Shown piece by piece: positions 15,235 through 24,177 of a stretch of DNA of 64,000 nucleotides. The stretch comes from Segniliparus sp051660745 (lineage in GTDB: Bacteria > Actinomycetota > Actinomycetes > Mycobacteriales > Mycobacteriaceae): positions 124,001 to 188,000 of the forward strand of contig NZ_JBOFQF010000042.1 in assembly GCF_051660745.1 (NCBI RefSeq), read 5' to 3'. The position numbers and the translations under genes were made by a program. The notes under the pieces were generated by a model. The model saw only the letters and a program-made list of their open reading frames with translations, was not told the DNA's origin and ran no database searches. How positions within the stretch are numbered: position 1 is the first letter of the stretch; every line of letters begins with the position of its first letter.

Positions 15235-16467
15235 CTATCCGGGAAACGAGCCCGCCCGCCGCACGGCGCGCAACGCGAGCGGCACCACCCACGTGAACAC
15301 CCCGAGGTCGCGCACGAACGTCGACGGCAGGCGGTTGTGCACGAGCGCGACGGAGAGCCCCCGCGCGGGGTCGGCCCAGCCGAAGCAACCGCCCGCGCCG
15401 ACATGGCCGAAGCCTTTGACGAGCCCCGGCAGCGGCGCCGAGTGGAAGCCCATATGCCACATCATCGGGACGCCGAGCACCCGGTCGAAGCGGAAACTCC
15501 GTTTGCGCGGGAACCGCGCGACCGCCGCCGGGGAGAGCAGCCGCGCCCCGCCCACGCTGCCGTCCCCCGCGATAGCGGCGTAGATCGTCGCCAGCGCCCG
15601 CGCGGTCGCCACAGCGTTGGCCGCGGGCATCTGCGCGTCGACGCCCGCCAGATGGATCTCGTTGAGGATCCGGGCGCTGCCGGAGCCCGCGTACACGCTC
15701 TCGGCCAAAGGCCGCGTCGCGCGGCGGCGGGCCAAGGCGTCGAGCATTTGATCGCTGCACAGGCGGGAGAACCTGGCATACGGGTCGACCAATGGCGCCA
15801 GCCGTGTCGAGCTGTCCGAGGCCGGGCGGCCCAAATGCACCCCGTCGATCCCGAGCGGGGCGGCGAGCTCGGCCTGGTACAGCTCGCGCATGTCCTTCCC
15901 CGTCACCGCGCGGGCGAGGCCCGAAAGCAGCCAGCCCAATGTCAGCGCGTGATACGCGGGCCGCCCCGCGAAACGGTCGAGCGGCGCGGCCGCAAGCCGC
16001 TCCTCCATGAGCCGGTGGTCGAGCAGCTCGTTCGCGTTGTTCGCGACGCCGGGCAGCTGCGACAGCCCCGCCGTGTGGTTGAGGACGTCGCGCACCCGGA
16101 CGGCGGCTTTGCCGTTCGCCGCGAACTCGGGCCAATACTCCGCGACCGGGGCTTCGTAGTCGACGAGCCCGCGATCTGCGAGACGGTGCGCCACGATGGA
16201 GGACAGGCCCTTGGACGCGGAGAAGACGACCGGAGCCGAGTTCCGCTCCCACTGCTCGGCCCCCGCCGCGTCCGTCGTGCCCGCCCACACGTCCACGACC
16301 GGTTCCCCGCGCAGCCACACCGCCAACGCCCCGCCGCCGGGGCGGAGGTCGGCGAACACCTTTCCGAACGCCCGGACGAGGGGTTGGAACCGCAGGTCGG
16401 CGGTCCCATGCACCGCTTGCGGCTCGTCCTCGCGCGAAACCTGGCTTTCACTGAGAGCTTGCGACAT
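15235..16467 (-). CDS. Beta-lactamase-fold serine hydrolase (esterase)
   Basis: Serine hydrolase of the class C beta-lactamase/PBP4* fold, 410 residues. The catalytic SxxK motif is SASKG (Ser in VVFSASKGLSS), the second-motif Tyr is probably in PAYHALTLGW, and the third motif is HVGAGG (HxG in place of KTG), which is usual for esterases such as mycobacterial LipE/LipL relatives rather than true beta-lactamases. No signal peptide is seen. It is divergent from an alpha/beta hydrolase gene. The natural substrate is unknown, probably an ester lipid. Confidence 0.88.
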   Translation of the reverse strand: MSQALSESQVSREDEPQAVHGTADLRFQPLVRAFGKVFADLRPGGGALAVWLRGEPVVDVWAGTTDAAGAEQWERNSAPVVFSASKGLSSIVAHRLADRGLVDYEAPVAEYWPEFAANGKAAVRVRDVLNHTAGLSQLPGVANNANELLDHRLMEERLAAAPLDRFAGRPAYHALTLGWLLSGLARAVTGKDMRELYQAELAAPLGIDGVHLGRPASDSSTRLAPLVDPYARFSRLCSDQMLDALARRRATRPLAESVYAGSGSARILNEIHLAGVDAQMPAANAVATARALATIYAAIAGDGSVGGARLLSPAAVARFPRKRSFRFDRVLGVPMMWHMGFHSAPLPGLVKGFGHVGAGGCFGWADPARGLSVALVHNRLPSTFVRDLGVFTWVVPLALRAVRRAGSFPG

Positions 16468-16597
16468 TTCCCCATGATGTCACATTCCTGAAACCTATGT
16501 CACAATCACCGCGCAGTGTGTGTCGCATCGCCCTTCCCGACGGCCTGCTCGCATGACGGGCGGACGACCTGTTCTGCCGAGTCTAGAATCCGAGACT

Positions 16598-17614
16598 GTG
16601 ATGGAACATGGCACGCGAGCAGCATCCGGGGCCGAGACGGTCCCCGCCCCGAAGGTGACCGGGTCCGGGGTCGAGCCGCCGGTGGCCGCCGAGGTGCAGC
16701 AGGCGTTCGGGCATCTGGAGCAGGCCGCGCCCGCGTTCGGGGCGAGATGGGCCGCCGAGCTGTGGTGCACGCCCCCGGTCATGGAGTCGGACCTGCGCAT
16801 GCCGCCCGGCGTCGCCGCGGGCGAACCGCTCGAAGCCAGTTGGGAGGGGCACCGCATCGCGGGCGAGTCCTGGGGCGAGGGGCCGACGGTGTACCTGGTG
16901 CACGGCTGGGGCGGCCGCCGCCCGCACATGGGCATGTTCGTCAAACCGCTCGTCGAAGCGGGACATCGGGTCGTCGCGTTCGATTTGCCGAGCCACAACG
17001 AGTCCGAGTCCGGCGCGCTCAAGCCCGGCCGCACGACAATCGTCGAGTGCGGCAAGGCTGTGGAGGCGGTCATCCGCGAGCACGGGCCCGCCCGCGCGGT
17101 CGTGGCGCATTCCCTCGGCGCCAAGGCCGCCGTCCTCGCGGCGGGCCGGGGCGCGGCGGTCGAGCGTTTCGTCTTCCTCGCCCCGATGGGCGACTTCTCG
17201 CTCTACCTCGACCTGTTCGCCCACCGCCACGGCTTCGGCCCTCGCATCCGGGACCGGCTGCGCCGCCGCCTCGACCAGCGGCTCGGCGTCCCGCTGTTCG
17301 ACACCGACATCCCGAGGGCCGCGTCCGCGACCGGCTATCCGCCGCTGCTGCTCATCCACGACCCCGACGACCTCGACAGCCTCTACGAGACGAGCGAGGA
17401 GATCGCCGAGGCCTGGCCGGGGGCGCGCCTGCTGCCCACCAAAGGGCTCGGCAGGCTGGCGCACTACCGGATCCTCCGGCACCGCCCGGGCATTCTCGCG
17501 GGGGTCGCCTTTATTAACGAGCACGGTATTCATGAGCGCAGTGTCAATGAGCACAGCGTCAACGAGCACCGCGTCGGAGCGCCCGGGGCCTCGGTCACCC
17601 CGCTCGGCAGCTGA
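16598..17614 (+). CDS. Alpha/beta hydrolase with a repeated C-terminal tail
   Basis: Hydrolase of 338 residues. The core has HGWGGRRPHMG (oxyanion region), AHSLGAK as nucleophile elbow, and a Pro/Asp segment LLLIHDPDDLDS; a catalytic His candidate is GLGRLAHYRI. The tail encodes a short repeat, INEHGIHERSVNEHSVNEHR, whose DNA contains two 15-base direct repeats (AGYGTCAAYGAGCAC). GTG 16598 is chosen because TAGAAT ends eight bases upstream; ATG 16601 directly follows and could be used. It overlaps the convergent methyltransferase by 20 bases. The substrate is unknown. Confidence 0.8.
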   Translation: MMEHGTRAASGAETVPAPKVTGSGVEPPVAAEVQQAFGHLEQAAPAFGARWAAELWCTPPVMESDLRMPPGVAAGEPLEASWEGHRIAGESWGEGPTVYLVHGWGGRRPHMGMFVKPLVEAGHRVVAFDLPSHNESESGALKPGRTTIVECGKAVEAVIREHGPARAVVAHSLGAKAAVLAAGRGAAVERFVFLAPMGDFSLYLDLFAHRHGFGPRIRDRLRRRLDQRLGVPLFDTDIPRAASATGYPPLLLIHDPDDLDSLYETSEEIAEAWPGARLLPTKGLGRLAHYRILRHRPGILAGVAFINEHGIHERSVNEHSVNEHRVGAPGASVTPLGS

Positions 17615-18257
17615 TCTCGATCCCGTCCTCGCCCCGGACCACGAAGTTCGAGCTCACATAGCCGTTGGCAGAGTCCCGGACATGCTCCAAATACGGCTCC
17701 AGCCCAGGAAGCCCCGTGTTGTCGGCGACGACCAACGCGCCGGGGGCGAGCAGGGGCTCCAGCAGCTGCAGCACTGGGAGGTAGAGGTCCTTCCAGCCGT
17801 CGAGCAGCACGAAGTCGACCGGCCCCGCGAGATCGGCCAGGGTCTGCGTCGCGTCGCCCTCGAGGATGGCGATGAGGTCGTCCAGGCCCGTCTCGGCGAA
17901 CACGGCGCGCGAGGCCTCGATCTTCTTCTCCGAAAGCTCCGTGGTGACAACGCGGCCGAAGCCGTTGTCCCGCGCGGCTGCGGCAAGATGCAGCGCGGAG
18001 ATCCCGAACGACATGCCGAACTCGACGACGACAGCGGGCCGTGCCGCCCGGACGAGCGAGTACAGCAGCCGCCCGGTCGCGGGCGTGACCGCCATGTATA
18101 TCTCGTCGAACACGTCGGCGGCCTCCTGGGCGCTCGCCGACGGGGCCAGCTTCGCCTGCAGCGCGCCCGAGCGCAGGAACGGGATCTGCGACTCAGCCTT
18201 CGCGTAGAGCCGGTCGAGGACGGTGGCGACTTTGGGGTCGAGCAAGGTGTTGGCCAT
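17595..18257 (-). CDS. O-methyltransferase-like SAM-dependent enzyme
   Basis: Class I methyltransferase of 220 residues. The SAM-binding motif is VVEFGMSFGISALHLAAA, followed by an acidic residue after strand 2 (VVTTELSEKK) and by VDFVLLDGWKDLYLPVL, the pattern of family 3 O-methyltransferases with a metal-binding Asp. Substrate not known; catechol-like small molecules are typical. ATG 18257 has TAGGGT six bases upstream, so it is probably leaderless. Convergent with the hydrolase gene. Confidence 0.85.
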   Translation of the reverse strand: MANTLLDPKVATVLDRLYAKAESQIPFLRSGALQAKLAPSASAQEAADVFDEIYMAVTPATGRLLYSLVRAARPAVVVEFGMSFGISALHLAAAARDNGFGRVVTTELSEKKIEASRAVFAETGLDDLIAILEGDATQTLADLAGPVDFVLLDGWKDLYLPVLQLLEPLLAPGALVVADNTGLPGLEPYLEHVRDSANGYVSSNFVVRGEDGIEISCRAG

Positions 18258-18297
18258 GCCTTCACCCTAATGAAAATCGGCGATCCGGGTCCGTGGA

Positions 18298-21081
18298 CTA
18301 TTTCACAGAGAGCTCCGCGAGGGACAGGGTCGGCTTCGAGCCTTTGCCGATGCCGGTGGGGCCGTCTGCCAGGGGCGCGCCGCGCAGCGTCACCCGCACC
18401 AGCCGAGCCCGCGACCCGGCCGGGGGACGCTTGCCCACAGCGGTCCAACCGTCCCCGCCGGAGTAAATCGCCAGGTCGTACTCCTTCGGCGGCGTCGGCC
18501 CGAAGTCGAGCGAGATCTCGCGGACCGGGCGTTCCTCCCCCAGGTCCACGGTGAGCAAAGCCTCCTCGCCCGCAGCGCGCCACACAGTGGCGGCGCTGCC
18601 GTCCACAGCGGCGGCGGGCGAGGAGTCGTACGCGCTGGCGGTCGCGGAGACCGGGCTGCACAGCGCGAGGTCGTCGCTCTGTTCTGGATCATGGTTCTGC
18701 GCGAGGTCCGGGCGGCGCGTCGGGAGCGTCACCGGCTCGCCGGGGGCCACCAGCTTCTTCTCGCTCTGCCCCGCCGTGTCCTGGACCTCGATCTGCGCCG
18801 AGCCCCCGGACGCGAGGCGCACCGTGGTGTCCTTCGGCCCGATCTCGATGTCGAGCACGGCTCCCCGATAGGCGAAGCCGGTCATCCGCAGGCCCTGCGA
18901 GAACCGCTTGGGCAGCATCGGGCTCAGCCGCAGCGCGTCCTCGGCGAAACGCGCCCCGGTCGGCGCGACCAGCAGCGCCTGCAAGAAGCTCGCCTGACCG
19001 GTCACGAAGATCCACGCGGCCTCGTTGCGGCCCCAGACGGGGTCGAGCTTGCCGCCCGCGGTGTCCGGCGCGACTTCGGCGGACATGTCGAACGGGCCTT
19101 TGATGTAGGGCCCCGCGGCCTGGTCGAGGAAGGTGTCCGTGGCGCAGCCGGGCTGGCCGAGCTGCGCTTCGAGGATCGCGCCCATGCCGTTGGTCATGTT
19201 CGGCCCGGTCGGGTCGGTCCGGGGGAAGTAGTAGTCCACCGTGGCCTGCTCGCTATAGCCCTGGTCGTGGTCCTCGAAGGGGTAGCTCAAGAGCACCGTG
19301 TCCGCCTGCTTGATCTGCTTGCCCGCGTAGCCGTCGTATTCGGCGGGGACGCCGGGCGCGATGTCGGCGGGCATCGCGAGGCTGTCCGCTGTCTGAGCCC
19401 ATTGCGGGTCGCCCTGTTGGCCGAGGATGTCGCGGGCGCGCTGCGCCAGTCGCAGCGTGTTCTTGGCGCCGACCACGGTGAGCGCGTGGTCGTCGATCTG
19501 CTCGACGTACTCGTCCGCGCCCGCCGCGTTGCGGTAGTGGTACTGGCCGTCGTCGCCGGGCGGGCCGATCCGCGAGACCAGGTAGTCGGCGATCGCGGCG
19601 ATCACCGGGGCGCCTTTCTGCGCGAGCCAGTCCCGGTCCCCGGTGGCGAGGTAGTACTGCCATTGCGCGAGGGCGACCTCGTTCTGCAAGTGATCCTCGT
19701 ACCAGTCGCATTTGTAGCGGTTCGGCGGGCAGCGCATCGCGGGCCCGGTGTTCCACGGATAGACCGCGCCTTGGTGGCCGAAGGCTTTCGCGTTCGCCTT
19801 CGCCTGGTCCAGCGCGTCCGCCCGCATGTCGACCACCGCCCTCGCGAGCTCGGGATGCGTGGCGAGCAGAGTCGGGAAGATCCAGGTGTCCGCGTCCCAG
19901 AAGAGCCATCCCGCGTAGTCGTCGGAAGAGAGGCCCGCAGGCGGCACCGACCAGCGGGCGCCTGCGCGGACGCTGGAGTACAGGGCGTAGAACGAGCTGT
20001 GGATCCAGGACTGGAAATCCTTGTCGCCAGGCGTGACGATGTCTGCGGACCACAAGTCCGCCCATTCCCGCTCATGCGCCGCGAGGACCTTGTCCCATCC
20101 CTCGCCCGCGCCATGCGCCGCCGCCCGGCGGGCGAAGCCTTCGGGGTCCGGGCTGTCGTCCTCGGTCGCGATCCCGACGTATTTCGTGAACGTGTAGGCC
20201 TGGCCGCGCTCGACCCGCTCGTCGACGACCAGCTCTGCGGAGCCGGGTCCCGCCTGCGCCCCAGGCGCGGATTGCGACCCAGGGGCCGGTTGGAACACCG
20301 ACGACACGGCGGCGAGCCTGCCGCCCTCGCCGTCGGCCCGGACGACGACGGCGCTTGTGAGCGCGGCCTGGTCCGTCGTCTCGCGCTCGGGCTTCGCCCG
20401 CCGCACAGCCCGCCCGTCGATCCGGTCGGCGACGGTGATCTGCCCCGTGAAGCGGGGTTTCACCTCGACCGAGATCACCGCGAGATTCGGCTCGGCGCGC
20501 GAGACGAGCGCCCGGTAGGCGAGGTCGAGGACGTGGTCCGGGTCCGGAGTCCAGACGACCTGCGTCGTGGCGACCGCGTTCTTCTCGTCGAGTGTCTGCC
20601 GGAAGCCCGACAGCGTCGCCGGGTCCACGCCGGGCGTGTACTCGTGGCCGTCGACCGTCACCGACAGCCCGGACCAGGCCGGGAGCGCCACAATGTCCTC
20701 GTCGCCGCCGAACTGCGCGACCTCGTCCGTGACGACGAGGCGGTTGTAGTAGCCCGCGACGAACGTGCCCGTGTACCGCTCGGCAAGCAGCGGGTAGGAG
20801 CCGAAGCGGCCGGGGAAGGACTCGTACCCCTGCCCCGCCCCGGCGAGCGTCGTGCCGATCCGCCCGTTGCCCAGGTAGACGCGGGCATAAGGGTCGTCTG
20901 TGTACCGGTCGGCGGTGTGGATCCAGGACTCGGGGGCGGCGGTTTCGGGCACATGGCCCTGCTCTGCGCCGGGGGCCGGGTCCGTGCCGCGCAACTGCCA
21001 CACATACCCGGACGTGGCCAGCAGCGCGACAGCGGCGAGCACCAGGACGATCCGCATCGGAGAGGCCAGGAAGGTGCGCAT
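18298..21081 (-). CDS. Membrane-anchored GH65-type glycoside hydrolase with discoidin-like domain
   Basis: Large exported enzyme of 927 residues. The N-terminal hydrophobic segment MRIVLVLAAVALLATSGYVW acts as signal or anchor. A GH65 N-terminal beta-sandwich is followed by the (alpha/alpha)6 barrel: GWLFWDADTWIFPTLL (substrate region) and DEYVEQIDDHALT, where the catalytic Glu of GH65 is expected. The last ~150 residues (SATASAYDSSPAAAVDG, then LLTVDLGEERPVREISL) look like an F5/8 discoidin sugar-binding module. Relatives are periplasmic acid trehalases and Glc-Gal-hydroxylysine glucosidases; trehalose is the likeliest substrate, by inference. TAGAGT lies nine bases upstream of the ATG. Confidence 0.85.
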   Translation of the reverse strand: MRTFLASPMRIVLVLAAVALLATSGYVWQLRGTDPAPGAEQGHVPETAAPESWIHTADRYTDDPYARVYLGNGRIGTTLAGAGQGYESFPGRFGSYPLLAERYTGTFVAGYYNRLVVTDEVAQFGGDEDIVALPAWSGLSVTVDGHEYTPGVDPATLSGFRQTLDEKNAVATTQVVWTPDPDHVLDLAYRALVSRAEPNLAVISVEVKPRFTGQITVADRIDGRAVRRAKPERETTDQAALTSAVVVRADGEGGRLAAVSSVFQPAPGSQSAPGAQAGPGSAELVVDERVERGQAYTFTKYVGIATEDDSPDPEGFARRAAAHGAGEGWDKVLAAHEREWADLWSADIVTPGDKDFQSWIHSSFYALYSSVRAGARWSVPPAGLSSDDYAGWLFWDADTWIFPTLLATHPELARAVVDMRADALDQAKANAKAFGHQGAVYPWNTGPAMRCPPNRYKCDWYEDHLQNEVALAQWQYYLATGDRDWLAQKGAPVIAAIADYLVSRIGPPGDDGQYHYRNAAGADEYVEQIDDHALTVVGAKNTLRLAQRARDILGQQGDPQWAQTADSLAMPADIAPGVPAEYDGYAGKQIKQADTVLLSYPFEDHDQGYSEQATVDYYFPRTDPTGPNMTNGMGAILEAQLGQPGCATDTFLDQAAGPYIKGPFDMSAEVAPDTAGGKLDPVWGRNEAAWIFVTGQASFLQALLVAPTGARFAEDALRLSPMLPKRFSQGLRMTGFAYRGAVLDIEIGPKDTTVRLASGGSAQIEVQDTAGQSEKKLVAPGEPVTLPTRRPDLAQNHDPEQSDDLALCSPVSATASAYDSSPAAAVDGSAATVWRAAGEEALLTVDLGEERPVREISLDFGPTPPKEYDLAIYSGGDGWTAVGKRPPAGSRARLVRVTLRGAPLADGPTGIGKGSKPTLSLAELSVK

Positions 21082-21137
21082 GTGGGAAGAACTCTACCCG
21101 CCGGGCCGGACTGCCGCTCGGCTGAACGGCGCTCGGC

Positions 21138-21797
21138 TCAGAAAAGCTTGCCCTCGGCGTCGTCCTGGCCCTGCAGCCAGCCGTAGTCCACGACGACGCA
21201 CCGAATGCCCCGGTCCTCGGCGAGGACGCGGGCTTGGGGCTTGATCTTCTGCGCGGCGAACACGCCCGCGACCGGAGCGAGTTTCGGGTCGCGGTTGAGC
21301 AGTTCGAGATAGCGGGTCAGCTGCTCCACCCCGTCGATCTCGCCGACGCGTTTGACCTCGACCGCCACCACTTGGTTCGCCGAGTCCCGGCAGAGCAGGT
21401 CCACTGGCCCGATGGCGGTGGGGAACTCCCTTCGGATCAGGGTGAGGCCAGGTCCGAGCGCTTCGAGGCGCTCGGCGAGCAGCGCCTGGAGCTGCGCCTC
21501 CACGCCGTCTTTGACCAGTCCGGGGTCCACGCCCAGCTCGTGGTCGGAGTCGTGCTCGACGTCGAGGAAGGTGATCCGCAGCTCCTCGCCCGCTTTGTTC
21601 ACCACCGTCCAGCCCGCGTCGCCCTCGGTTCGCCAGCACGGCGGGGACATCCAGTTGAGCGGCTTGTACGAGCCTCCGTCGGAGTGCACGAGCACAGACC
21701 CGTCGGCCTTCACGACGATGAGCCGTTTCGCCGCGGGCAGGCGCGCCGAAAGGCGGCCCGCATACTCGACCTCGCAAGTCGCAATCACCAAACGCAC
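21138..21797 (-). CDS. nucS: Mismatch-specific endonuclease NucS (EndoMS)
   Basis: Endonuclease that replaces MutS/MutL in actinobacteria: it cuts DNA at mismatches and guards mutation rate. 219 residues. The N-terminal DNA-binding domain (MRLVIATCEVEYAGRLSARL) is followed by the RecB-like nuclease core with GPVDLLCRD and VAVEVKRVGEIDGVEQLTRY, giving the catalytic D...ExK set. The C-terminal tail should contact the beta clamp. The GTG start at 21797 is chosen because family members begin here and TACCAT ends seven bases upstream (leaderless). Divergent from a class III cyclase gene, as in Mycobacterium. Confidence 0.95.
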   Translation of the reverse strand: MRLVIATCEVEYAGRLSARLPAAKRLIVVKADGSVLVHSDGGSYKPLNWMSPPCWRTEGDAGWTVVNKAGEELRITFLDVEHDSDHELGVDPGLVKDGVEAQLQALLAERLEALGPGLTLIRREFPTAIGPVDLLCRDSANQVVAVEVKRVGEIDGVEQLTRYLELLNRDPKLAPVAGVFAAQKIKPQARVLAEDRGIRCVVVDYGWLQGQDDAEGKLF

Positions 21798-21843
21798 GCA
21801 GCGTATGGTACCGGGCCGAGGCTCCCCCGGTAGTCTCATCCCT

Positions 21844-23418
21844 ATGAGCAAAGATCGAGCGAGCGCGGCGCCACTCGGCTCGCGCCTGCTCGGCAAGCCG
21901 GACGAGAACGCCCGGATCCGCCGAATCCGCGTGCAGGCGCTGCTGACCTTCTCGATCATCATCTCGAACCTCGGCGGCGTGTTCTTGGACTCGGTGCTGA
22001 TCGGCGCGGTGCTGCCGGGGCCGAGCATCTTCGGCCACGACTTCTTCCTCATCGACTTCGTCGCCTTGCCGCTGTTCGTCGCGTTCGCCGTCGTGATCGG
22101 GGCGATCGTCGGCACGATCGAGAGCCTGAAAGTGATGGACTGGGCCACCGCGGAGGAGACGCCCACCGAGGACGAGGTCCAACGGGTGTTCCAGATCCCC
22201 TGGCGGCTCACCCGGATGCAGGGCGTCCTGTGGGCGGCTGGCGCGGGGCTCTTCACGCTCCTGTTCGGGCTGATCGAGCCCGCGCTCATCGGGAAGGTGC
22301 TGCTCGGCACGACGCTCTCCGCCATCCTCGTCTGCACGGTGGCGTACCTGCTCACCGAGTTCTCGCTGCGCCCGATCGCCGCGCTCGCGCTCCAGTCCGT
22401 CCAGCTGCGCCAACGCACCGGGGTCGCCCGCCGGAGCATCGTGTACTGGGCGCTGTCCACGGCGGTGCCGATCCTTGTCCTCATGATCCTCGCCATCGAG
22501 GCGATGGCGGTGGACACCCTGTCGAAGCAGCGCCTCGCCGTCGTGGTGCTCTCGCTCGGCCTTGTCGCCCTCATCGCGGGCCTCTACGTCACATACCTCA
22601 CGATCCGGGCGATCACTGTGCCGATCAGCGGGCTGCGCAACGCGATGAAGCGCATCGGACAGGGCGATTTCGCCGCGCAGGTCGTCGTCTACGACGGCAC
22701 GGAGATCGGCGAGCTGCAGAGCGGCTTCAACAGCATGGCCAGGGGCCTGCAGGAGCGCGAGGAGATCCGCGACATCTTCGGCAGGCACGTCGGGAAAGAG
22801 GTGGCGCGCGCGGCGCTCGCGCAGGCCCCCGCGCTCGGCGGCGAAGACCGCAACGTCGCGGTGCTGTTCGTCGACATCATCGGGTCGACGACGATCGCGG
22901 CCACGCGGCCCCCGATCGAAGTGGTCGGCCTCTTGAACCGGTTCTTCAAGGTGGTCGTCGCCGAGGTGGACAAACGCGGCGGCTTCATCAACAAGTTCGA
23001 GGGCGACGGGGCGCTGGCGGTCTTCGGCGCGCCCTCCCATTTGGACGACCCCTCGGGCAGCGCGTTGCAGGCGGCGCGGGCGATCAGCCGCCGCCTCGGG
23101 AAGGAAGTGCCCGAGATCCAGGCGGGCGTCGGCGTCTCGTACGGGGTCGCGGTCGCCGGAAACATCGGCTCGGACCAGCGGTTCGAATACACGGTGATCG
23201 GCGATCCGGTGAACGAGGCCTCGCGTTTGTGCGAGCTCGCGAAGACCAAGCCCGGCAGGGTGCTCGCCTCCCGCGCGGCCGTCGTGGCGACGGAAGCGGC
23301 GGGCACGTCCCCGTCCGAGGCGACGAAATGGGAGCTCTGCGAGGAAATCGTGCTGCGCGGGCGGACCAAGCCGACCCAGTTGGCGCAGCCCCTGGTCCCG
23401 AGCGCCGAGCAGGGCTAG
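21844..23418 (+). CDS. Membrane class III adenylate/guanylate cyclase
   Basis: Signalling enzyme forming cyclic nucleotide from NTP at the inner face of the membrane. 524 residues: six predicted helices in the first ~265 residues, a HAMP linker at about 260-315 (ITVPISGLRNAMKRIGQGDF), then the catalytic domain. Metal-binding Asp in VAVLFVDIIGSTT, the second Asp in KFEGDGALAVFG, and the late transition-state region VIGDPVNEASRLCE. The same design is found in mycobacterial Rv1318c-Rv1320c and Rv3645, of which the former also neighbour nucS. TAGTCT ends seven bases before the ATG (leaderless). The signal sensed is unknown. Confidence 0.93.
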   Translation: MSKDRASAAPLGSRLLGKPDENARIRRIRVQALLTFSIIISNLGGVFLDSVLIGAVLPGPSIFGHDFFLIDFVALPLFVAFAVVIGAIVGTIESLKVMDWATAEETPTEDEVQRVFQIPWRLTRMQGVLWAAGAGLFTLLFGLIEPALIGKVLLGTTLSAILVCTVAYLLTEFSLRPIAALALQSVQLRQRTGVARRSIVYWALSTAVPILVLMILAIEAMAVDTLSKQRLAVVVLSLGLVALIAGLYVTYLTIRAITVPISGLRNAMKRIGQGDFAAQVVVYDGTEIGELQSGFNSMARGLQEREEIRDIFGRHVGKEVARAALAQAPALGGEDRNVAVLFVDIIGSTTIAATRPPIEVVGLLNRFFKVVVAEVDKRGGFINKFEGDGALAVFGAPSHLDDPSGSALQAARAISRRLGKEVPEIQAGVGVSYGVAVAGNIGSDQRFEYTVIGDPVNEASRLCELAKTKPGRVLASRAAVVATEAAGTSPSEATKWELCEEIVLRGRTKPTQLAQPLVPSAEQG

Positions 23419-23429
23419 CATCAGAGGGC

Positions 23430-24146
23430 ATGACGCTGCCCCGCCTCCGAAAGTCCTGCGCTCACCTGACGTGCGCGACTGTCCTCGGCCTCGCCGGGAC
23501 GCTCTCCGTTCTGCCGCAGGCCTCCGCTGCGCCCGAGAACAGCGCAAGCCAGATCGTGCTGCCGCTCGCCGAAGCCGCCACGTTGCTCGCCATCCCGCTC
23601 ACCGCCGAGAGCCCGTTCGGCCAGCCACGTCGCGATTTCCAGGCGGACCTCCCCGCCTGCGCCGACGCGGCGGACATCGGGACGCCTCAGACTTTCGGGC
23701 GCCCCGACCTCGCGAGCTTCCACGGCTCGCTGCTCCGCGACGACTCGGCGGAGGGGCGCTACATCGTGAAACAGGCGGCAGGCGTCTTCGGCAGCTTGGC
23801 CGCGGCCGCCGCAGCGCAAGGCGAGCTCGTCACGCACGTCGCGGCATGCTTGAAGGCCCAGGGCCTCGACCGCGCCGATAACGCGGACTCCCCTGGCAGC
23901 ACAGGCAGGAATTGGATGTTCACCAGCATGAACGCCGCTACCGAGCGACTCTCGTGGCGCAAGGTCGAGAACCAAGAGAACGGCTGGCAATGCGGCCTCG
24001 TCAGCCAAGCGCAGGGCAACACGCTGCTCCAAGCGCTTGTCTGCGAGCGGAACCCGCCGCCGAAGGGGCCTGCGACCGAGCTGTTGAACGCCATGGCCGC
24101 ACGGATCCCGCCGACGGCTCCCGAGGCGCAGGCGCCGGGCAACTAG
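23430..24146 (+). CDS. Secreted PknH-C-like sensor-domain protein
   Basis: Exported protein of 238 residues with signal peptide (MTLPRLRKSCAHLTCATVLGLAGTLSVLPQASA). The mature part resembles the extracellular sensor domain of mycobacterial PknH: conserved pattern NGWQCGLVSQAQGNTLLQALVCE, with additional Cys at LPACADA and HVAACLK, suggesting two disulfides. It is a paralogue of the next gene (shared YxVKQxxGVF and WQC motifs). TAGCAT ends eight bases before the ATG, predicting a leaderless transcript. It directly follows the cyclase gene, so a link to that signalling route is possible but unproven. Confidence 0.75.
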   Translation: MTLPRLRKSCAHLTCATVLGLAGTLSVLPQASAAPENSASQIVLPLAEAATLLAIPLTAESPFGQPRRDFQADLPACADAADIGTPQTFGRPDLASFHGSLLRDDSAEGRYIVKQAAGVFGSLAAAAAAQGELVTHVAACLKAQGLDRADNADSPGSTGRNWMFTSMNAATERLSWRKVENQENGWQCGLVSQAQGNTLLQALVCERNPPPKGPATELLNAMAARIPPTAPEAQAPGN

Positions 24147-24177
24147 CGCCCAGCAACGCCCGCTACCATCTGCGGGC

